DNA of 64,000 nucleotides, from the NCBI RefSeq assembly GCF_018860245.1, contig NZ_JAHKPD010000023.1:1-64000 (forward strand). Direction: 5' to 3'. A program made the position numbers and the translations under genes. The stretch is from Pseudotamlana agarivorans. GTDB lineage: Bacteria; Bacteroidota; Bacteroidia; Flavobacteriales; Flavobacteriaceae. The notes beneath the pieces are model-generated. The model did no database searches and had not been told where the DNA came from. It saw only the letters and a program-made list of their open reading frames with translations. This document shows, piece after piece, positions 9,726-19,325 of this stretch. How positions within the stretch are numbered: the stretch's first letter is position 1; each line of letters begins with the position of its first letter.

Positions 9726-10153
9726 TAATTTGAATATAAATTCTTAAAAATTTGCTGTATTAATGAATACATCATGGCTGTAGACCAACCAATTAACATA
9801 ATGCCATTAATGGCTTCTATACCAGAAATTAAATGCCAAGTAGGAGGTAGGGTTAAATCACCATATCCTAATGAAGTAAAAGTTATCATTGAAAAGTACC
9901 AGGCTTCTGTAAAACCTGCAAAAACATTATTTATTTCAGGAATAAGCATGTAGGTTAGTGCCCAAAGCAATGATTGTATAAAATGTAAAAAAGAAAAGAA
10001 TAAAAAAGAAGAGACCAATAGGGTTAGAGCAAATTTCGAGGTGTAATGTTTATTTTTCTTTTTAATTTTTTTAAGCCAATAAACATTACCAATAGCTTGA
10101 ACGACTACAGATATGATGATAATAATACTTCCTATTAAAAGTGAATAAATCAT
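9725..10153 (-). CDS. Potassium-channel-family protein (ion channel domain)
   Basis: This 142-aa membrane protein carries a textbook selectivity filter, TSLGYGD (residues 93-99), preceded by a pore helix (about 82-92). Hydrophobic segments lie at about 3-24, 43-70 and 108-135. It matches the two-pore-domain/Ion_trans_2 family and lacks a visible nucleotide-binding or RCK domain. It is the first gene of the minus-strand exporter set and overlaps the adaptor gene by one base. The tight coupling of a K+-type channel with an export system is unusual and is discussed as a finding. Confidence 0.85.
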   Translation of the reverse strand: MIYSLLIGSIIIIISVVVQAIGNVYWLKKIKKKNKHYTSKFALTLLVSSFLFFSFLHFIQSLLWALTYMLIPEINNVFAGFTEAWYFSMITFTSLGYGDLTLPPTWHLISGIEAINGIMLIGWSTAMMYSLIQQIFKNLYSN

Positions 10154-10432
10154 GAATGTAATTTTTTCTTCATTGTTTCATTTTTACAACAGGTAAATCT
10201 AGATGTGAATAGCTTAAAAATGAGCTTCATTTCTCTAGGAAACTAAAGGTGTTAGGGTTTTATGCATACAAGGTAAGAAATTTATTAAAATAGATGTTTT
10301 TTTTATATCATGTTCTCTTAACTTTTTTCTGTTGGGGTTTAGGTATTTGTAGTATATAGTTTAGATTAACTACAATTTTTGCATAAACACAACAATTGCG
10401 AATGATCCGTGATACCAAGGGCTGCAAGGTGG
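10154..10432. other. Intergenic region, nothing recognised
   Basis: AT-rich spacer between the divergent upstream side of the channel gene and the tRNA terminator. It should contain the promoter of the exporter gene set, but I see no clear TAnnTTTG match close to the start codon, no palindrome and no open frame that I would defend. Confidence 0.5.
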
Positions 10433-10472
10433 GAAATAAAAAACCCATCAACTATTTCTAGTGATGGGTCTT
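10433..10472 (-). terminator. Intrinsic terminator of the tRNA-fMet gene
   Basis: On the minus strand ACCCATCA and TGATGGGT form an eight-base stem with a loop of about 13 nt, followed by TTTTTTA. It begins about 10 bases after the tRNA 3' end. Confidence 0.85.
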
Positions 10473-10478
10473 GCTTAG

Positions 10479-10551
<73 letters not shown>

Positions 10552-10673
10552 ATATGTAATCTAAAACAACATAACTTAGCTTTTAACTTTCGGTTCATAA
10601 TGCCGACCTTGTTGTTTCGGACTGCAAATATACAATCATTTTTAGGTTCTGCAAGCTTTATTTTTAAAAAAAA

Positions 10674-10856
10674 TCACTGCTCAATGCTAAGTGCTTGGAA
10701 ATCTAATAATTCGGTGTTTTTTATTTTTAAAGAAACTTGAAAAGGGTTACAGCAAACCTCACAATCTTCAATATAACGTTGGCTTTCAATTGAGGTGTCT
10801 ATCAATACGGTAATGGTTTCCCAGCAATACGGACAAGTAAAGGAATGTTCTTTCAT
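10674..10856 (-). CDS. CPXCG-motif cysteine-rich small protein
   Basis: This 60-aa protein has two cysteine pairs, CPYC (residues 9-12) and CEVC (about 33-36) followed by another Cys, with the spacing of the CPXCG family (Cys-rich, probably zinc-binding, function unknown). No signal peptide is present, so it is cytoplasmic. It lies downstream of the LRR gene on the same strand but beyond a terminator, so it is probably expressed separately. Confidence 0.85.
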   Translation of the reverse strand: MKEHSFTCPYCWETITVLIDTSIESQRYIEDCEVCCNPFQVSLKIKNTELLDFQALSIEQ

Positions 10857-10861
10857 ATTCT

Positions 10862-10903
10862 AAAAATAAAAAAAGCCATTAAATGAATAATGGCTTTTAC
10901 TAA
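10862..10903. terminator. Intrinsic terminator after the LRR gene
   Basis: AAAAGCCATTA and TAATGGCTTTT form an 11-bp stem with a short loop. On the minus strand it is followed by a T-rich tract, so it should end the LRR transcript before the CPXCG gene. Confidence 0.8.
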
Positions 10904-10921
10904 TTTAAATTAAGAAATAGA

Positions 10922-11749
10922 CTACTGGTCATTTACAGGATTCATGCTCGCAGTAGAATTTTGTGACTGTAAATCCATTAATGCCTCTGGTTTTTTTCCA
11001 GAAATACTTATGTATTCTTGACTAAGTTTATTACCACTCACCATAATGGTGTTTAAGTTTTTTAAATTAATGAATTCTAGAGGTAAATTTCCCGTGAATT
11101 GGTTTGAAGAAAGCAATAATTCTTCTAAGGCTGTTAATTGCGCAAGTTCTACTGGGATTTCACCTACCATTTGGTTATTCATCAAACTTAATTTTTTCAG
11201 TTTCGTTAGTGCGCCTATTTCTACAGGAATCGTTCCAGAAAAGTTATTACTTCCTAGTAAAAGTTCTTTAAGGTTGGTTAGTTCCATTAACTCTACGGGA
11301 AGTTCTCCAGATAAATTATTACTATAAATCTTTAATGTTTCAAGTTGTTTTAAAGCGCCAATTTGAGTTGGAATCGGGCCTTCAAATTCATTCATGAATA
11401 ACTCTAAAGATTTTAGTTCTGTTAATTTTTCAATAGTGGTTGGTATAGATTCACTGAGTTTATTAAAACCTAAATTTATTTTTTTTAGATGAATTAGATT
11501 TCCAATATCGTCGGGTAATCTGCCTTTTAAATTGTTAAATTCTAAATTAATCTCAACAACCTTATTATCTTCTATTTTTACGCCGTACCAGTTTTTAGCT
11601 GTATCGTTCATATTCCATGAGGCGTTCCAATTGTCTCCATTAGTGGCTTGGTAGATGGCTACTAATGCTTCTTTTTCTTCTGGTGTAATTTGAGAAAAAG
11701 CATAGGGAGTTATAAAAAAACAGAGTAATAGTAGTTTTAGGGAATTCAT
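10922..11749 (-). CDS. Secreted leucine-rich-repeat protein
   Basis: This 275-aa protein has a signal peptide (cleavage near AFSQ, residue 20), a short cap containing ATNGDNWNASW, and about seven plant-type LRRs of 23-24 residues from about 65 to 240, with the pattern LxxLxLxxNxxxGxIPxxI/L. The cap plus LRR layout is common in secreted Bacteroidota proteins. No sorting domain is evident and the C-terminus is short and polar. LRRs bind proteins or polysaccharides, but no ligand can be named. It is flanked by a terminator and appears monocistronic. Confidence 0.85.
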   Translation of the reverse strand: MNSLKLLLLCFFITPYAFSQITPEEKEALVAIYQATNGDNWNASWNMNDTAKNWYGVKIEDNKVVEINLEFNNLKGRLPDDIGNLIHLKKINLGFNKLSESIPTTIEKLTELKSLELFMNEFEGPIPTQIGALKQLETLKIYSNNLSGELPVELMELTNLKELLLGSNNFSGTIPVEIGALTKLKKLSLMNNQMVGEIPVELAQLTALEELLLSSNQFTGNLPLEFINLKNLNTIMVSGNKLSQEYISISGKKPEALMDLQSQNSTASMNPVNDQ

Positions 11750-11887
11750 AAATTTCTTTTTGGATTAGTTTTAGTTTTAGTCCGTCCAAAATAGTATTTA
11801 TTCGGATGAAAAACTATTTTAATCGCTAAAGCGGGTGTTTTTTTAACAATTGTAAGTTTTTACTGTTTTTTTTACTAAGATTTATGT

Positions 11888-12919
11888 TTAGTCAAATTTC
11901 CACCCTATGCCAGTTGTAACAACATAATCGGTGTCATTACCTTCAATCGCTGGTTGGTTATCGTAGTTAACAGTAAAACCTCCTTTTATGTAAAAATCGG
12001 AAGGTAAATCATATTTTATAGTTAGATTAATATCCGATCTAATTCTGCCTTTCTGAGATAAACTAGGAAGGAGTTTAGCCTCTGCACTTAAACTTAGGTC
12101 GTCGAAGTTAAACAGGTTTATATTACTCGAAACAAATACCTCAGAAGATGTTTTGTTTAACGTACTGTCAATATAGTTTTCTATATTGTACAATAAACCT
12201 AGGCCTATACCCCAATAGAGCTTGTTGTTGTTTTTTATGAATTTTCCTGCACCTAAACTCGGGCTTAAACGTCCTTTTAGTGCTTGCTCTGTATTGGAAA
12301 GAAAAGAGGTGCTAGCCACTATGAACCACTTACCATCAACTATAATTCTTAGTACGTCTATTTTGGCATCTGTTCTTTTTGTATCATCAATATCGTCCTG
12401 ATAAGAATTTAAAATGTTAACCGAACCATCCATTACCCAAGATTTATCAATGTAATGTAATGCGCCACCTACTGTGAATTGCCTTAAATGATTGGCTTTC
12501 GATAAGTTAAAGCCTAAATCGATAGACCCTGTGAAACGTTCCAGAAATTTATCGTTTATTTCACTTAAAGCCACCATTTCATTCATGCTAAAAATTTCTA
12601 CTTTTCCTTCATCTGTAGTGACTTGTAACTTACCTTCTTTATTAGTGGTTAAGTGCCCAAAACTGCGCCTGCCTTTTGATAAAATTATAAGCGTTTTTTT
12701 GATGATATGAATGTGTGCCACTTTATCGAATTCTACCTTAAAGTCGCTATCGCTGTAATCTGTTTCAATGGTTATTACGCCCTGAGAAAGGCGTTTTACT
12801 TCTCCCGTTAAAATCACTTTGTTTTTAAGTTTTAAGGTGTCTACCTGTGAAAAACATGAACAAGAGATGGCGACTAGAAAAAGCCAGTTTAAATTATTTT
12901 GCAGTAAAGATTTAATCAT
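11888..12919 (-). CDS. DUF481-family outer-membrane protein
   Basis: The 343-aa product has a signal sequence ending around SCFSQ. Next comes a small SH3-like domain (VDTLKLKNKVILTGEVKRL through the EVKRLSQGVITIETD region) that resembles the start of many DUF481 proteins. From about residue 120 a beta-barrel of alternating strands ends in GIGWKFD. DUF481 (YdiY-like) proteins are predicted outer-membrane barrels of unknown function, sometimes salt- or acid-induced. It is divergent from the cytochrome gene across a 203-bp intergenic region. Confidence 0.75.
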   Translation of the reverse strand: MIKSLLQNNLNWLFLVAISCSCFSQVDTLKLKNKVILTGEVKRLSQGVITIETDYSDSDFKVEFDKVAHIHIIKKTLIILSKGRRSFGHLTTNKEGKLQVTTDEGKVEIFSMNEMVALSEINDKFLERFTGSIDLGFNLSKANHLRQFTVGGALHYIDKSWVMDGSVNILNSYQDDIDDTKRTDAKIDVLRIIVDGKWFIVASTSFLSNTEQALKGRLSPSLGAGKFIKNNNKLYWGIGLGLLYNIENYIDSTLNKTSSEVFVSSNINLFNFDDLSLSAEAKLLPSLSQKGRIRSDINLTIKYDLPSDFYIKGGFTVNYDNQPAIEGNDTDYVVTTGIGWKFD

Positions 12920-13122
12920 ATCGAGGGTTTAAAATATGTCAATTTTTTAATGATTTGAGCCTTTAATTAATAACTTCTAAAACCATATTTTGTTTATTAG
13001 GTTTTGAAGTTGTCGCAATTTAATAATAATATAAAATATGTTTGATTTTTAACCGAAATTATTCAAAAACAGAATCGCATTTGGTTCGTTTTAATTAAGT
13101 TTGTTGTCAATTATACTAGCTT

Positions 13123-15303
13123 ATGAGTCGTTTTAAATTTTTTGGGAGTTTCGTCATTTTATTAGTTGTTTTTTTCTCATGTAAGGAAGATAAGTATAAA
13201 GATAAAATTAATGAAAAACAATATGTGCATAGTAATGAAGCTTCATACATTGGATCTAAAACATGTGTTGAGTGTCATAATAATGCATATAAAAAATGGC
13301 AAGGTTCACATCATGATTTAGCTATGCAAGTTGCTAATGATTCATCTGTTTTAGGTGATTTTAATGATAAAAAAGTGAAAATTGACGGGGTTTCATATCA
13401 TTTTTTTAAGGGAGAAAATAAATTTTTAGTCCATGTAACAGAAATTGACAAATCTGAAAAAGAATATGAAATAAGTTATGCTTTTGGTTTTACGCCTTTA
13501 CAGCAATATTTAGTTGATTTTGATAATGGCAGAAAACAAGTGTTACGCGTTACATGGGATTCTGTTGAAAATAAATGGTATCATCAATATCCTGGAGACA
13601 CTATTGTTTCGAACGATTGGTTGCACTGGACACAGGGCGCACAGAATTGGAACACGATGTGTGCGGAATGTCATTCAACAAATTTACAGAAGAATTACAA
13701 CGCAGATACAGATGCATTTCATACCACTTATGATGAAATTAATGTCACTTGCGAAAGTTGTCACGGACCAGGAAGCAACCACGTGAAATGGGCGTCAGAT
13801 AAAAGTGGTGATTATCCAGATCAGATTATAAAAGGTAAAACTCAAGAAGAGCAGTTAATGCTTTGTGCACCTTGCCATGCCAGGCGAGCTAAGTTAACAC
13901 CCGATTTAGTACCTGGTATTCCTTTCGAAGATCAATATTTAATTCAAAAATTGTCTACTAATTTTTATCATGGTGATGGTCAAATAGATGATGAAGATTA
14001 TGTGTACGCGTCTTTTCTTCAAAGTAAAATGTATATGAATGGTGTAAAATGTACAGATTGCCATGATCCTCATTCTATGGAATTGAAATTTGACGGAAAC
14101 CAATTGTGTTTGCAGTGCCATGTTCCAGCCAAATACGATACAGAAAAACATCATTACCACAAGAAGGGTACGCAATCAGCTCAATGTATTAACTGCCACA
14201 TGACAGGTAAGTTGTATATGGGAAATGATTTTAGAAGAGATCATAGTTTTCGAGTGCCACGTCCAGACCAATCGGTTGAACATGGTACACCTAATGCTTG
14301 TACAGGCTGTCATACCGAGCAAACTGATGCATGGGCAGCTAGCCAAATTGTAGAATGGTATGGAGAAGAGCGATTAGATCACTTCTCCGATGCGTTATTG
14401 TTGAGTACTGAAAATGGTATTACTGCCTCAGAAACTGCTAAACTAGAATCTTTTATTAATGACTTATCCTATCCTGAAATTGCAAGAGCTACTGTGATTG
14501 ACAATCTGCCATTTATAGCACAATCGCAATACAACGCCTTTTATACAGCACTAGATGATGAGTTTCCGTTAGTACGTTATAGTGCGGTGCAAAAATTTAG
14601 ACCATTATCACCGGAAATGCGAATTGAAATCGCTAGTAAAATGCTTCATGATCCCTCTAAATTAGTACGTATAGGAGTGGCTCAACTATTAAATGATATT
14701 GATGATCAAAGTTTAGCCCAAGTTGATCAAAAAGGATTAAACAAAGCAAAAGAAGAATACAAAATCATGTTATCTAGTAGTGCTGATTTTTCTAACGGTC
14801 GCATGCAGTTGGGTGATTATTATATGCAGAAGAATGATTATTCTAACGCCATTGAACATTATAACATGGCTTTGAAAAAAGATAGTTTATTCACGCCTGT
14901 ATACTCAAATTTAGCGACAGCATATTCCTTAGTGAAAGATTATGATAAAGCCTTAAATACTTTAGAGACCTGGAGCAAAATAGAGCCGAAGACAAGCAGA
15001 GTACATTACTTAAAAGCGCTGTTGTTTTTTGAAATATCTAAAAATGAAGAAGCTATTTCTGAGTTAAAAACGGCGATTAAATTAGATCCTAAAGATGCTA
15101 GGTCTATGTACAATTTATCGACTTACTATTATCAAGATGATAAAGATTTAGCTTCTGCAAGGCAATACATTAATGCCGCGTTAAAAGTGGAGCCAGGAAA
15201 TCCTAATTATGAATATTTACTGGCTTTAATTTATCAGAAAACGGGTGAGGCTGACAAAGCACAGCGTATCATGTCTAAACTGCAGGCTAATCAGCAGCAG
15301 TAG
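13123..15303 (+). CDS. Eight-haem cytochrome c lipoprotein with HEAT-like and TPR domains
   Basis: The 726-aa protein has a lipoprotein signal (FFSC, Cys20) and eight CXXCH haem-binding motifs, starting at residues 48, 180, 210, 248, 310, 329, 355 and 393. This order and the GSHHDLAMQ and CHGPGSNHV segments resemble the multihaem cytochrome c554-like family. Residues about 430-545 look like HEAT-type helical repeats, and about 550-720 hold roughly five TPRs. The cofactors imply periplasmic electron transfer; the substrate is unknown. Lipidation would anchor it to a membrane facing the periplasm. It needs the cytochrome c maturation system, which is not in this window. Its 3' end overlaps the convergent batD gene by 17 bp. 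Confidence 0.9.
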   Translation: MSRFKFFGSFVILLVVFFSCKEDKYKDKINEKQYVHSNEASYIGSKTCVECHNNAYKKWQGSHHDLAMQVANDSSVLGDFNDKKVKIDGVSYHFFKGENKFLVHVTEIDKSEKEYEISYAFGFTPLQQYLVDFDNGRKQVLRVTWDSVENKWYHQYPGDTIVSNDWLHWTQGAQNWNTMCAECHSTNLQKNYNADTDAFHTTYDEINVTCESCHGPGSNHVKWASDKSGDYPDQIIKGKTQEEQLMLCAPCHARRAKLTPDLVPGIPFEDQYLIQKLSTNFYHGDGQIDDEDYVYASFLQSKMYMNGVKCTDCHDPHSMELKFDGNQLCLQCHVPAKYDTEKHHYHKKGTQSAQCINCHMTGKLYMGNDFRRDHSFRVPRPDQSVEHGTPNACTGCHTEQTDAWAASQIVEWYGEERLDHFSDALLLSTENGITASETAKLESFINDLSYPEIARATVIDNLPFIAQSQYNAFYTALDDEFPLVRYSAVQKFRPLSPEMRIEIASKMLHDPSKLVRIGVAQLLNDIDDQSLAQVDQKGLNKAKEEYKIMLSSSADFSNGRMQLGDYYMQKNDYSNAIEHYNMALKKDSLFTPVYSNLATAYSLVKDYDKALNTLETWSKIEPKTSRVHYLKALLFFEISKNEEAISELKTAIKLDPKDARSMYNLSTYYYQDDKDLASARQYINAALKVEPGNPNYEYLLALIYQKTGEADKAQRIMSKLQANQQQ

Positions 15304-16636
15304 GGTTTAACCATTTTTTGTTTTTCGTAGCAGTGTTTACCTTTGTTTTTTGATACTTTAAAAAGGCTATTCTATCGGAAATTAAATGCTGTTTTAATTG
15401 GCTGTAATTTAAATGTGTGGCCTGATCATTAAAGGTTTTATTATTGATTTCACGAATGGTTTCCTTTGTTTTTTTAAAAGCTGGGTGTTGCGTTAAGTCT
15501 TGAAGCGATTCAAAATTGGAATCGAGTTTTTTAATCCAAACATGACTTGTTGAAATAAAGGCGTAATAGTTATTATGTCTCAATGCTTTTTTTACTTGGC
15601 TGAACGCATATGGTTCAGATTTTAAATAGACCGTATGTTTACGACGATAAACAGCTAAAGTGTATTTTGTTAATTTGAAAAGCACAAAGAGTAAAAGTAG
15701 CCCTGAGATCAGGTATTCAACAAACACCTTAGGGGTTAAGCCAAGAATTAAAAATGGTTTGTCTTCCGCTTCAGTTTCTTCAATAACTTCCTCCTGCAAA
15801 GATTTTTTTATACTTGCCAGCATGTTTAAATCGGCATTTGGTTTTACTGAAACCATAATTGAATCCAATTGCTTTCTATAAAATCGCTTGCTGCTTGGGT
15901 TCCAATACACATATTCTATGGATGGAATCGTAACATCACCCTCTTTTTCAAAAAGATAATTAACCGTTTCCGAGCGTGTAGCCGAAACTGCTGTTTTAGA
16001 TTTATGTGTGTTTACCGATGGGCGTTTTGGATAAATACTAACCCCAGGAATACTGTCCCATGTCGTAGCTGGAATAAATTCAGAAACGGTACCACTTGCC
16101 GATCGGCTAATGGTGCGTTGTACCACATCACCAACTTTAATGTTTTTCACAGGGATGGACCATTTTTGGCTTACGCCTAGCGAATTTGACACCAACCAGT
16201 TGTTTAAACTGTAGCCCAGAGGCACATCATTAACATGTAATGTTTTTGGTTTAGTTTTTGCGATCCGCTTAATGCCTTTATAGCCTCCAGGCTTTGGCGA
16301 TTCTACATGTATGGAGAAGCTAGGAATGGTAATTTCCCCCTGTTTGGTAGGGAAGACGTTGTAATAAAAATTAACCCCAGCATATTTTTTGCCGCTAAAA
16401 GACCTGGAGTTGCTTACCGATCTAAAATAAACGGTTAGCGCGCCATCAATTTGAATGTTACCTAAGTCAATTCCGGAGGTAAACCAAGTTTCACTATAAA
16501 CAGAAACGGTTAAATGAATGGGTTCACCAATATAAGCTTCATTGGTGTTTGTAGTGACATAGCATATGATGTTCTGGCTAAAACAAGCTACAGATAATAA
16601 ACAAAAAACGATATGTAAACCGACTTTCCTTACCAT
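15287..16636 (-). CDS. batD: BatD-like protein, last gene of the Bat operon
   Basis: The 449-aa protein has a signal peptide, then two Ig-like beta domains with the BatD signature region (VTTNTNEAYIGEPIHLTVSV and later TIPSFSI), a membrane helix at about 302-322 and a cytoplasmic tail rich in Lys. BatD proteins belong to the aerotolerance/oxygen-stress locus first described in Bacteroides. Their exact biochemical role is unsettled. The start overlaps the BatB-C gene by 7 bp. The stop lies inside the end of the convergent cytochrome gene. Confidence 0.85.
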   Translation of the reverse strand: MVRKVGLHIVFCLLSVACFSQNIICYVTTNTNEAYIGEPIHLTVSVYSETWFTSGIDLGNIQIDGALTVYFRSVSNSRSFSGKKYAGVNFYYNVFPTKQGEITIPSFSIHVESPKPGGYKGIKRIAKTKPKTLHVNDVPLGYSLNNWLVSNSLGVSQKWSIPVKNIKVGDVVQRTISRSASGTVSEFIPATTWDSIPGVSIYPKRPSVNTHKSKTAVSATRSETVNYLFEKEGDVTIPSIEYVYWNPSSKRFYRKQLDSIMVSVKPNADLNMLASIKKSLQEEVIEETEAEDKPFLILGLTPKVFVEYLISGLLLLFVLFKLTKYTLAVYRRKHTVYLKSEPYAFSQVKKALRHNNYYAFISTSHVWIKKLDSNFESLQDLTQHPAFKKTKETIREINNKTFNDQATHLNYSQLKQHLISDRIAFLKYQKTKVNTATKNKKWLNPTAAD

Positions 16637-18333
16637 GAGTTGTTTGTTTTTTTAGTTTCTACCATGCCTTTTTTTATTTGATAACGGAACTTCTTACTTA
16701 AAAAGAGTGCTGGGTCATCATCAACTTTTCGCATCAAAATATTTTTAGGCAGTTCACCTTTGCCAGATTTGAAATTATCGGGAAGTTCATCCAACTCTTT
16801 ACCTTTGCGTTTTCCTGTTTCGGCCGTTTCTTCAAGCCTTTTTTTCTGCATGTCTTTTTTGGTAGCCTTTTGCCCGCCACCACTTAAATCTTCAGGAGAT
16901 TTATTTTGCTCGTTTTTGGCAATTGGCTTGTCGTTCACGTTAACGTCTTCAGGTTTTAACGCTTCCATTTCGGTTATGGCCTGCTTCACATGGGTTAGGT
17001 TAGACTTTGCGTTTGTATTCGACGGGTCTTTTTCAAGGACCTTTTCAAAAACAGCTTCAGACTCTGCTAAACGTCCTAGTTTTGCATAAGTTAAACCTAA
17101 ATTATATAAGCTACTAACTGTGTTGTCTTGTTTAAAAGCAGTTTCTGCACTTAAATAATCGCCAGCTTTATAGTAAGCTACACCTTTATGCATGGGGGCT
17201 TTAAAAGCTACTGCAGCTTTGGTGTAATTTTTAGCATCGTATTCTTGTTGTGCCTGGTATTCTTTTGTATACCATAAATCCTTAAACTTAAAATCTTCTT
17301 TTTTAGGTTTATTTCCATCTGAGCATGAACTAAAACAAAGCAAGATAATGATGAGGTTTAAAGCCCAACCTTTACGGAAGCTAAAAAGGAAAATGAAAGC
17401 GAGCGGAAAAACGAGCCAGTAGCCTTGGTCTTCCCAGTTTTCATCTTGTTGATCTGTTTTGTCTTCAAATACAATGTGAGCGCTTATAGCTTTAGCTAAA
17501 TCTTCAACATCACTGTTATCTAAGGTGATTTCTAAAACTTCCACTTGATCGAGTTCGTCAAGGCTATTAAGTTTAGATAAGTCGAGTGCAGATTTTTGTT
17601 TGTGAACAGGAATGGTTCCGCCACTTTGAGTAGCAAAAGGGTAGAGGTATAATTTCACATTGTTTTGTTGTAAAAAGGAACTCACCATTTCAATAGATAA
17701 GTTGTCTAAATCGTCGGTGATTAAAAGTATTTTGCCTTCAGCTTTATTATTGGTGAAAAGCGTGTCTAATTTTTTAAATAATAAGCTAAATTCTGTACCA
17801 CTTTGCGGCATCATTCTAGGTTGTAAACCATCCAATTGATCTCCAATAATTTTATAATCGGTGGTAAATGGAATAGCCACGTGTGTAGAACCAGAAAATA
17901 AAACTAGGTTGGTTGCTGCCTTTGGGTTGGCGTCTAGTAAATCGTGAATTTTGAACTTCGCACGCTCTAGTCGGTTAGGAGAAACATCAGTAGTTAACAT
18001 ACTTTGAGACATATCTAAAGCAATCGCAAATTGTGATGTTACTTTTTTCGCAGGTGCTTTAAATTGGCTCCAAGTAGGGCCTAAAAATGCAACTAGACCT
18101 ATGGCAAACATGATAAGGATTGAAAGGCGAATTAAAATCATTTTCCACGAGTTTCCTTTTTGAATCACATAAGGCCTAAGGTGTTTGGTAATTTGTTTTT
18201 TCCAAGCATAATTTTCCTTATAAAACAGAAAGCCGATGGCTAATATAAGGATAGCACCTACACCAAACCACAAATAGTCGGTTCGTAAAAAATGGAATTT
18301 TTCCCAATCGATATGTTTGAGTTTTTCTAACAT
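16630..18333 (-). CDS. BatB-BatC fusion: VWA membrane protein joined to a TPR protein
   Basis: The 567-aa product begins with two membrane helices (about 22-38 and 63-85), followed by a von Willebrand factor A domain with MIDAS residues DMSQS (107-111) and TDD (206-208). A third helix lies at about 306-319. Immediately after it, residues 320-337 read like a new lipoprotein signal ending in FSSC (Cys337), followed by a TPR region (about 350-435) and an acidic/Lys-rich tail with the BatC ending DPALFLSKKFRYQ. In related organisms BatB and BatC are often separate proteins. Here they are one frame. It would be an inner-membrane scaffold of the MoxR/Bat system. Confidence 0.85.
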   Translation of the reverse strand: MLEKLKHIDWEKFHFLRTDYLWFGVGAILILAIGFLFYKENYAWKKQITKHLRPYVIQKGNSWKMILIRLSILIMFAIGLVAFLGPTWSQFKAPAKKVTSQFAIALDMSQSMLTTDVSPNRLERAKFKIHDLLDANPKAATNLVLFSGSTHVAIPFTTDYKIIGDQLDGLQPRMMPQSGTEFSLLFKKLDTLFTNNKAEGKILLITDDLDNLSIEMVSSFLQQNNVKLYLYPFATQSGGTIPVHKQKSALDLSKLNSLDELDQVEVLEITLDNSDVEDLAKAISAHIVFEDKTDQQDENWEDQGYWLVFPLAFIFLFSFRKGWALNLIIILLCFSSCSDGNKPKKEDFKFKDLWYTKEYQAQQEYDAKNYTKAAVAFKAPMHKGVAYYKAGDYLSAETAFKQDNTVSSLYNLGLTYAKLGRLAESEAVFEKVLEKDPSNTNAKSNLTHVKQAITEMEALKPEDVNVNDKPIAKNEQNKSPEDLSGGGQKATKKDMQKKRLEETAETGKRKGKELDELPDNFKSGKGELPKNILMRKVDDDPALFLSKKFRYQIKKGMVETKKTNNSW

Positions 18334-19325
18334 CAGGATGCTGTAAGGCGTTTAAAAATGACAATTAAATTGTTAATAAAAACGAGGACAAAACCTAAAG
18401 CTAAAGCAGCCCCTAAAGGGTAATAGTACAATAGTGTTTTTGGTGTGAAGCTTTCTTCTTCGTATTCTACAGGTTCGAGTTTTTCTAATTCGGTGTATAT
18501 TTTTTCAAGTTCTTTAGTGTCTTTCGCTCTAAAATACTTTCCATTGGTTAATTCTGAAATTTCTGTTAATGTACGCTCATCTAAATCTGACCCGCTATCG
18601 CCAGGATCTCCAATACCAATGGTGTAAATGATGGTAGAATCCTTTTTGGCCATGTTTGCTCCATCAAGCGGTAGGATGTCCATGCCACTATCAACACCAT
18701 CGGTTAAAAGTAACATGACTTTATTTTGTATGGTATCGCGTTCAAACATATCCATACCTTTTACAATGGCTTTTCCTATGTTGGTCATTTGTCCAGCCAT
18801 GCCAACATCTGCTTCGTCAAGCATCGTTTGTACGGTAGGTAAATCTGAGGTGAATGGTGCTTGAATATAGGCGTTACTTGCAAAAAAAATGAGCCCCATT
18901 TTATCGCTTTCACGCTTCACAATAAAGTCTTGCATTATGTTTTTAACAGCTTCCCAGCGGGTTACGGGCTTGTTGTTAATATGCCAATCTTTATTTGCCA
19001 TACTGAAGGACAAATCGGCTAAAATTAAAAAATTACGTGAGGTTTTTATCTTTTTTTCAGGTTTACCCACCAATTCTGGTGAAGCCATTGCTATAATTAA
19101 TAGAAGCCAAATAATGAACATAAAAAAAGAAGCAAACCAAGACCGTTTTTTTATGTGTGATGCTTTCTTAGGTTTTTGTTTGGATGCTTTCGAACTTGCT
19201 TTAAAATAAGGATAAATTAAAGCAGTGCTCCTGTTTTTTATGGCAGGCAAAAGCCAATACACCAAAAATGGTAGTACAACCAAGAAGGCCATGTATGGAT
19301 ATGCAAATTGAAAATTATCAGGCAT
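18333..19325 (-). CDS. batA: BatA, VWA-domain membrane protein
   Basis: The 330-aa protein has two N-terminal membrane helices (about 10-27 and 60-80), a VWA domain with an intact MIDAS (DLSFS near residue 104, and TDGVDSG near 207), and a C-terminal helix (about 303-323). This is the canonical BatA layout. With MoxR and DUF58 partners it is thought to take part in chaperone-like assembly or envelope stress tolerance. It overlaps DUF4381 by 8 bp upstream and the BatB-C gene by 1 bp downstream. Confidence 0.9.
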   Translation of the reverse strand: MPDNFQFAYPYMAFLVVLPFLVYWLLPAIKNRSTALIYPYFKASSKASKQKPKKASHIKKRSWFASFFMFIIWLLLIIAMASPELVGKPEKKIKTSRNFLILADLSFSMANKDWHINNKPVTRWEAVKNIMQDFIVKRESDKMGLIFFASNAYIQAPFTSDLPTVQTMLDEADVGMAGQMTNIGKAIVKGMDMFERDTIQNKVMLLLTDGVDSGMDILPLDGANMAKKDSTIIYTIGIGDPGDSGSDLDERTLTEISELTNGKYFRAKDTKELEKIYTELEKLEPVEYEEESFTPKTLLYYYPLGAALALGFVLVFINNLIVIFKRLTAS

